Below the pieces are notes generated by a model, which had not been told where the DNA came from, did not search any database, and worked only from the letters and a program-made list of their open reading frames with translations. This document shows positions 5,565 to 7,971 of a stretch of 7,971 bases of DNA, piece after piece (the stretch's first letter is position 1; the number at the start of each line of letters is the position of its first letter). Made by a program: the position numbers and the translations under genes. This stretch comes from an uncultured Actinomycetes bacterium. Its GTDB lineage: Bacteria; Actinomycetota; Actinomycetes; Nanopelagicales; Nanopelagicaceae. The DNA lies in contig CAIJOE010000149.1 in NCBI GenBank assembly GCA_903822245.1, positions 1 through 7,971 of the forward strand, in the 5' to 3' direction.

Positions 5565-7971
5565 TCCTCAGTAAATAAATCGGCTGGGCGCACAGTTTCA
5601 TTGCTTGCCACATAATGAAAGGCAGCACTGATTTTTTCAAGCGGGATTGAATAAAGCTTTGAATATGCCAAGCGATACATCGCTAATTGAATTGCTGCAA
5701 CCTCAAGATCATCCCCGCTTTTGGCTTTGCCGGTCTTCCAATCAACAACTTCATAGCTATCGCCATCTTTATAAACCGCATCAATTCGACCACGAATTAA
5801 TACGCCACCAATAACAGTTTCAAAGGGCACTTCGATACCGCCCTTGGCTGGCGTCTTTGTTGCCCAAATGCTGGCTTTCCACTTATCTTGTAGATCTTTT
5901 AGCGGCAACTCATCTTCCTGCGGTGGGCGCAGATCAAAGATATCTTCATCAAAGATCTGAGGGTCAACAAATTGCTTCTCCACCCATAGGTGAAACTCAG
6001 TACCCCGCCTAGCGTATTTATCAATGTGGTTTGGCATAGGCCGGCGGATACTTAAAGCTAGCTCTTGCGGATCTTTAGCCAGATTAATCAAGGTGGAAAC
6101 CGACATTCGATTGGGCAAGAAAACAGTTAGCGATTTCTTTCGATCGCTCAACTCATTGATCAAAGCTAAAGCGTCACTAATAAATGATACTTCTTCAGAA
6201 CTCTTTGCTTTAATACTTAAATCAATAGGACTTGCACTGCGAACTAATTCGCCACTTTTTGCTATTTGGATTTCTCGCTTGGAAACCCGAGGCCAAGTTC
6301 CCGTGCGTGGCTGCTCTTGAAGTGGATTTTGCCCATCTGGTTTTTCCATCTTAGAAAGTATTGCCGCAGAATTTTGATTTGAGACTATTTCTTCCACCAA
6401 GGCAAAAAGTGAGCTTGGCTCTAGTGACTCAATACCTTCGCCAAACCAAGACATAGTGCAAAGTAGATTTGTTTTTGCGCGAGTAAAGGCAACGTAGGCA
6501 AGACGTAACTCTTCTTGAAGTCTTCGCTCATTCCAATAGCCTTCAATGCGCTCTAGCGCTTCACGCACCTGCACATAAGTTGGGGCTGGCTCTGGGAAAA
6601 CAAAGTCTTTTAGCTGATCTCTATCACCACGAAGTGCGATTGGAAGTGAGCCAATATTTTTAGTCCATAGATCACTAGTTTTTGCCGCCGACGGGAAGGT
6701 GTCTTTAACAAGCCCTGGGATTGCAACATAATCCCACTCCGAACCTTTTGCCGCGTGCACCGTGAGGATTTGAACTGCATACTTATTTGCCTCAACACTA
6801 GTTGGCTTCAAGCCAGCTTCTTCAGAATCAGCGATCTTTAACCAATCTAAGAAGGTAGTGAGTGTCCCGCCATTTCGTGCAAACTTGGCAGCTTCATCTA
6901 AGAACTTATCTAGGTGCTTTCGACCTTGTTGCCAACCATCTCTAACTAAAACTTCTGTATCTAGATTTAAAAAGCGCTCCGCTTCAATCAAAATATCGGT
7001 AATTGAACCAACCATCTGACGCCGAAGAGAGGTTAATTCTCTGGCAAACTTTGAAAGTCGGGCATGACCATCACCTGAAAAATCTTTCTTATCCGCTTTT
7101 TCAAAGACTTCTAGGGCTTCAATGGCGCTTCCTATAGCGAAATCTTCGGCTTCCATCGAAGATGAAGCACCTTTTTCAAGCAGATCTACCAACGTCTTTG
7201 ATTTAGATTCAGTGACATCTGAAACTAGTGACCTGGCAAATTTACCCAGCGCTGCTAAATCTCTTGGTCCTAAATTTAGCCTTGGCCCAGTTAACAAGCG
7301 CATCAAGGAACTTCCAGCATCTGGAAATGTAAGAGTGCGAACAAGAGCCAAAATATCAGCAACTTCTGGCACATGGATTAGTCCACCAAGTCCAACTACA
7401 TCAACTGGTAATCCAGCATCTCGCATGGCTTGTTCGATTTCAGGAATATATCGCCGGCTTCGCACTAGAACTGCAAAGGTTTGCAAATCTTCTTCGGCAA
7501 CTTTCTTTCGATCAACAGCAAACCAGGCACTCTTAAAGTATTCAGCAATTGCTTTAGCTTCTTGTGAAAGGGATTCATATTGGCCAACTGCCACTTCACC
7601 AATACCAGCTTTAGGACTCAAAGCTAACTTGTCTACCTTTGTAACTTTACTTTCAATTTTGCTACCAAGTTCGGCAATTAGATCAATTGAACTATTTGCT
7701 AGTTCAAGAATATTCTTATCATTTCGCCAGGTCGTCAGAAGTGTTCGCTCCACACACTTACTCTGCGAACCTGCTGTGAAGGCAGCGCCGAAGGTTGCAA
7801 GTGTTTCAGAACTTGCAGAGCGCCAACCATAAATAGCTTGATTTGGATCTCCTACTGCCGTAACACAGTGCCCAGTTCCATAAAGTGATGATAGGAATCG
7901 AACTTGGCTATAAGAAGTATCTTGATACTCATCCAAAATCACCACTTGGTATTTGGATCGCTCTAATTCAC
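5534..7971 (-). CDS. adnB: AdnB-type helicase-nuclease, 5' part beyond the window
   Basis: The frame stays open to the right edge, so the N-terminus with Walker A is outside; 811 codons are visible, against about 1100 for mycobacterial AdnB. Helicase motifs present are DEYQD (bases 7933-7919), GDPNQAIYGWRSAS (from 7852), TVHAAKGSEWD (6763-6731) and YVAFTRAKTNL (6496-6464). A RecB-like PD-(D/E)XK nuclease ends the protein: GTEFH (His at 5992-5990), GRID (Asp at 5782-5780), VVDWKTGK (Asp-Trp-Lys at 5743-5735) and the QLAMYR segment (5689-5672). All catalytic positions look intact, and there is no four-cysteine iron-sulfur set in this part. In mycobacteria AdnA and AdnB form a heterodimer that resects DNA double-strand breaks. 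The place next to nudC fits AdnB, with adnA expected immediately to the right. AddA or another UvrD/RecB fusion is the alternative. GTG at 7945 is internal, not the start. Confidence 0.87.
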   Translation of the reverse strand, partial: ELERSKYQVVILDEYQDTSYSQVRFLSSLYGTGHCVTAVGDPNQAIYGWRSASSETLATFGAAFTAGSQSKCVERTLLTTWRNDKNILELANSSIDLIAELGSKIESKVTKVDKLALSPKAGIGEVAVGQYESLSQEAKAIAEYFKSAWFAVDRKKVAEEDLQTFAVLVRSRRYIPEIEQAMRDAGLPVDVVGLGGLIHVPEVADILALVRTLTFPDAGSSLMRLLTGPRLNLGPRDLAALGKFARSLVSDVTESKSKTLVDLLEKGASSSMEAEDFAIGSAIEALEVFEKADKKDFSGDGHARLSKFARELTSLRRQMVGSITDILIEAERFLNLDTEVLVRDGWQQGRKHLDKFLDEAAKFARNGGTLTTFLDWLKIADSEEAGLKPTSVEANKYAVQILTVHAAKGSEWDYVAIPGLVKDTFPSAAKTSDLWTKNIGSLPIALRGDRDQLKDFVFPEPAPTYVQVREALERIEGYWNERRLQEELRLAYVAFTRAKTNLLCTMSWFGEGIESLEPSSLFALVEEIVSNQNSAAILSKMEKPDGQNPLQEQPRTGTWPRVSKREIQIAKSGELVRSASPIDLSIKAKSSEEVSFISDALALINELSDRKKSLTVFLPNRMSVSTLINLAKDPQELALSIRRPMPNHIDKYARRGTEFHLWVEKQFVDPQIFDEDIFDLRPPQEDELPLKDLQDKWKASIWATKTPAKGGIEVPFETVIGGVLIRGRIDAVYKDGDSYEVVDWKTGKAKSGDDLEVAAIQLAMYRLAYSKLYSIPLEKISAAFHYVASNETVRPADLFTEDQLISIVTGR

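Noticed and set aside
7122..7832. Long + strand frame (236 codons) opposite adnB
   Set aside because: It is a Ser/Arg/Thr-rich antisense frame of a clearly conserved helicase, with no recognisable domain and no ribosome site that I can see.
7920..7945. GTG at 7945 as the start of a shorter helicase
   Set aside because: It lies inside helicase motif II, and the frame continues upstream to the window edge with conserved-looking sequence.

Overview
The window looks like a chromosomal segment from a low-GC actinobacterium. Base composition is in the mid-40s percent GC by eye (not counted). The gene set is actinobacterial: a WhiB7/WblC-type iron-sulfur regulator, a UvrD2-type helicase, an AdnB-type helicase-nuclease and a DUF5679-like zinc ribbon. 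Compact spacing, overlapping genes and apparently leaderless promoters suggest a streamlined genome such as the freshwater acI/Nanopelagicales lineage; this taxonomic guess is inference. There are no tRNAs, rRNAs, CRISPR arrays or insertion sequences.

Layout. On the + strand, a 52-residue zinc-ribbon protein (30-188) ends in a strong intrinsic terminator. It is followed by a protein with an N-terminal winged-helix-like (RRE/PqqD-type) region and a C-terminal ThiF/ocin-cyclodehydratase-like region (340-1446). Convergent to it, on the - strand, is whiB7 (1439-1777) behind a leader of about 300 bases. That leader carries a small ORF, a textbook intrinsic terminator and a palindrome over the whiB7 start codon. 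Upstream on the - strand lie uvrD2 (2087-3754) and nudC (3751-4722), joined by an ATGA overlap. A + strand endonuclease/exonuclease/phosphatase-family gene (4758-5564) diverges from nudC across 35 bases and collides tail-to-tail with a long - strand helicase-nuclease. That last gene (5534 to beyond 7971) is the 3' three-quarters or so of an AdnB-type subunit.

How the genes fit together. From memory, the order resembles the mycobacterial block Rv3196 - whiB7 - uvrD2 - nudC - (Rv3200c) - adnB - adnA, with the EEP gene where mycobacteria have a channel gene. The block joins DNA repair (UvrD2, AdnAB), nucleotide hygiene (NudC) and a ribosome-stress/antibiotic resistance regulator (WhiB7). The most informative part is the whiB7 leader. 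The small ORF stops just before a terminator hairpin, and bases inside its last codons can pair with the terminator's 5' arm, as expected for ribosome-mediated transcription attenuation. I see no wholly new defence or mobile system. The points most worth following are the compact whiB7 attenuator, the palindrome over the whiB7 start, the orphan RRE/ThiF-like protein and a UvrD2 that lacks its usual C-terminal modules.
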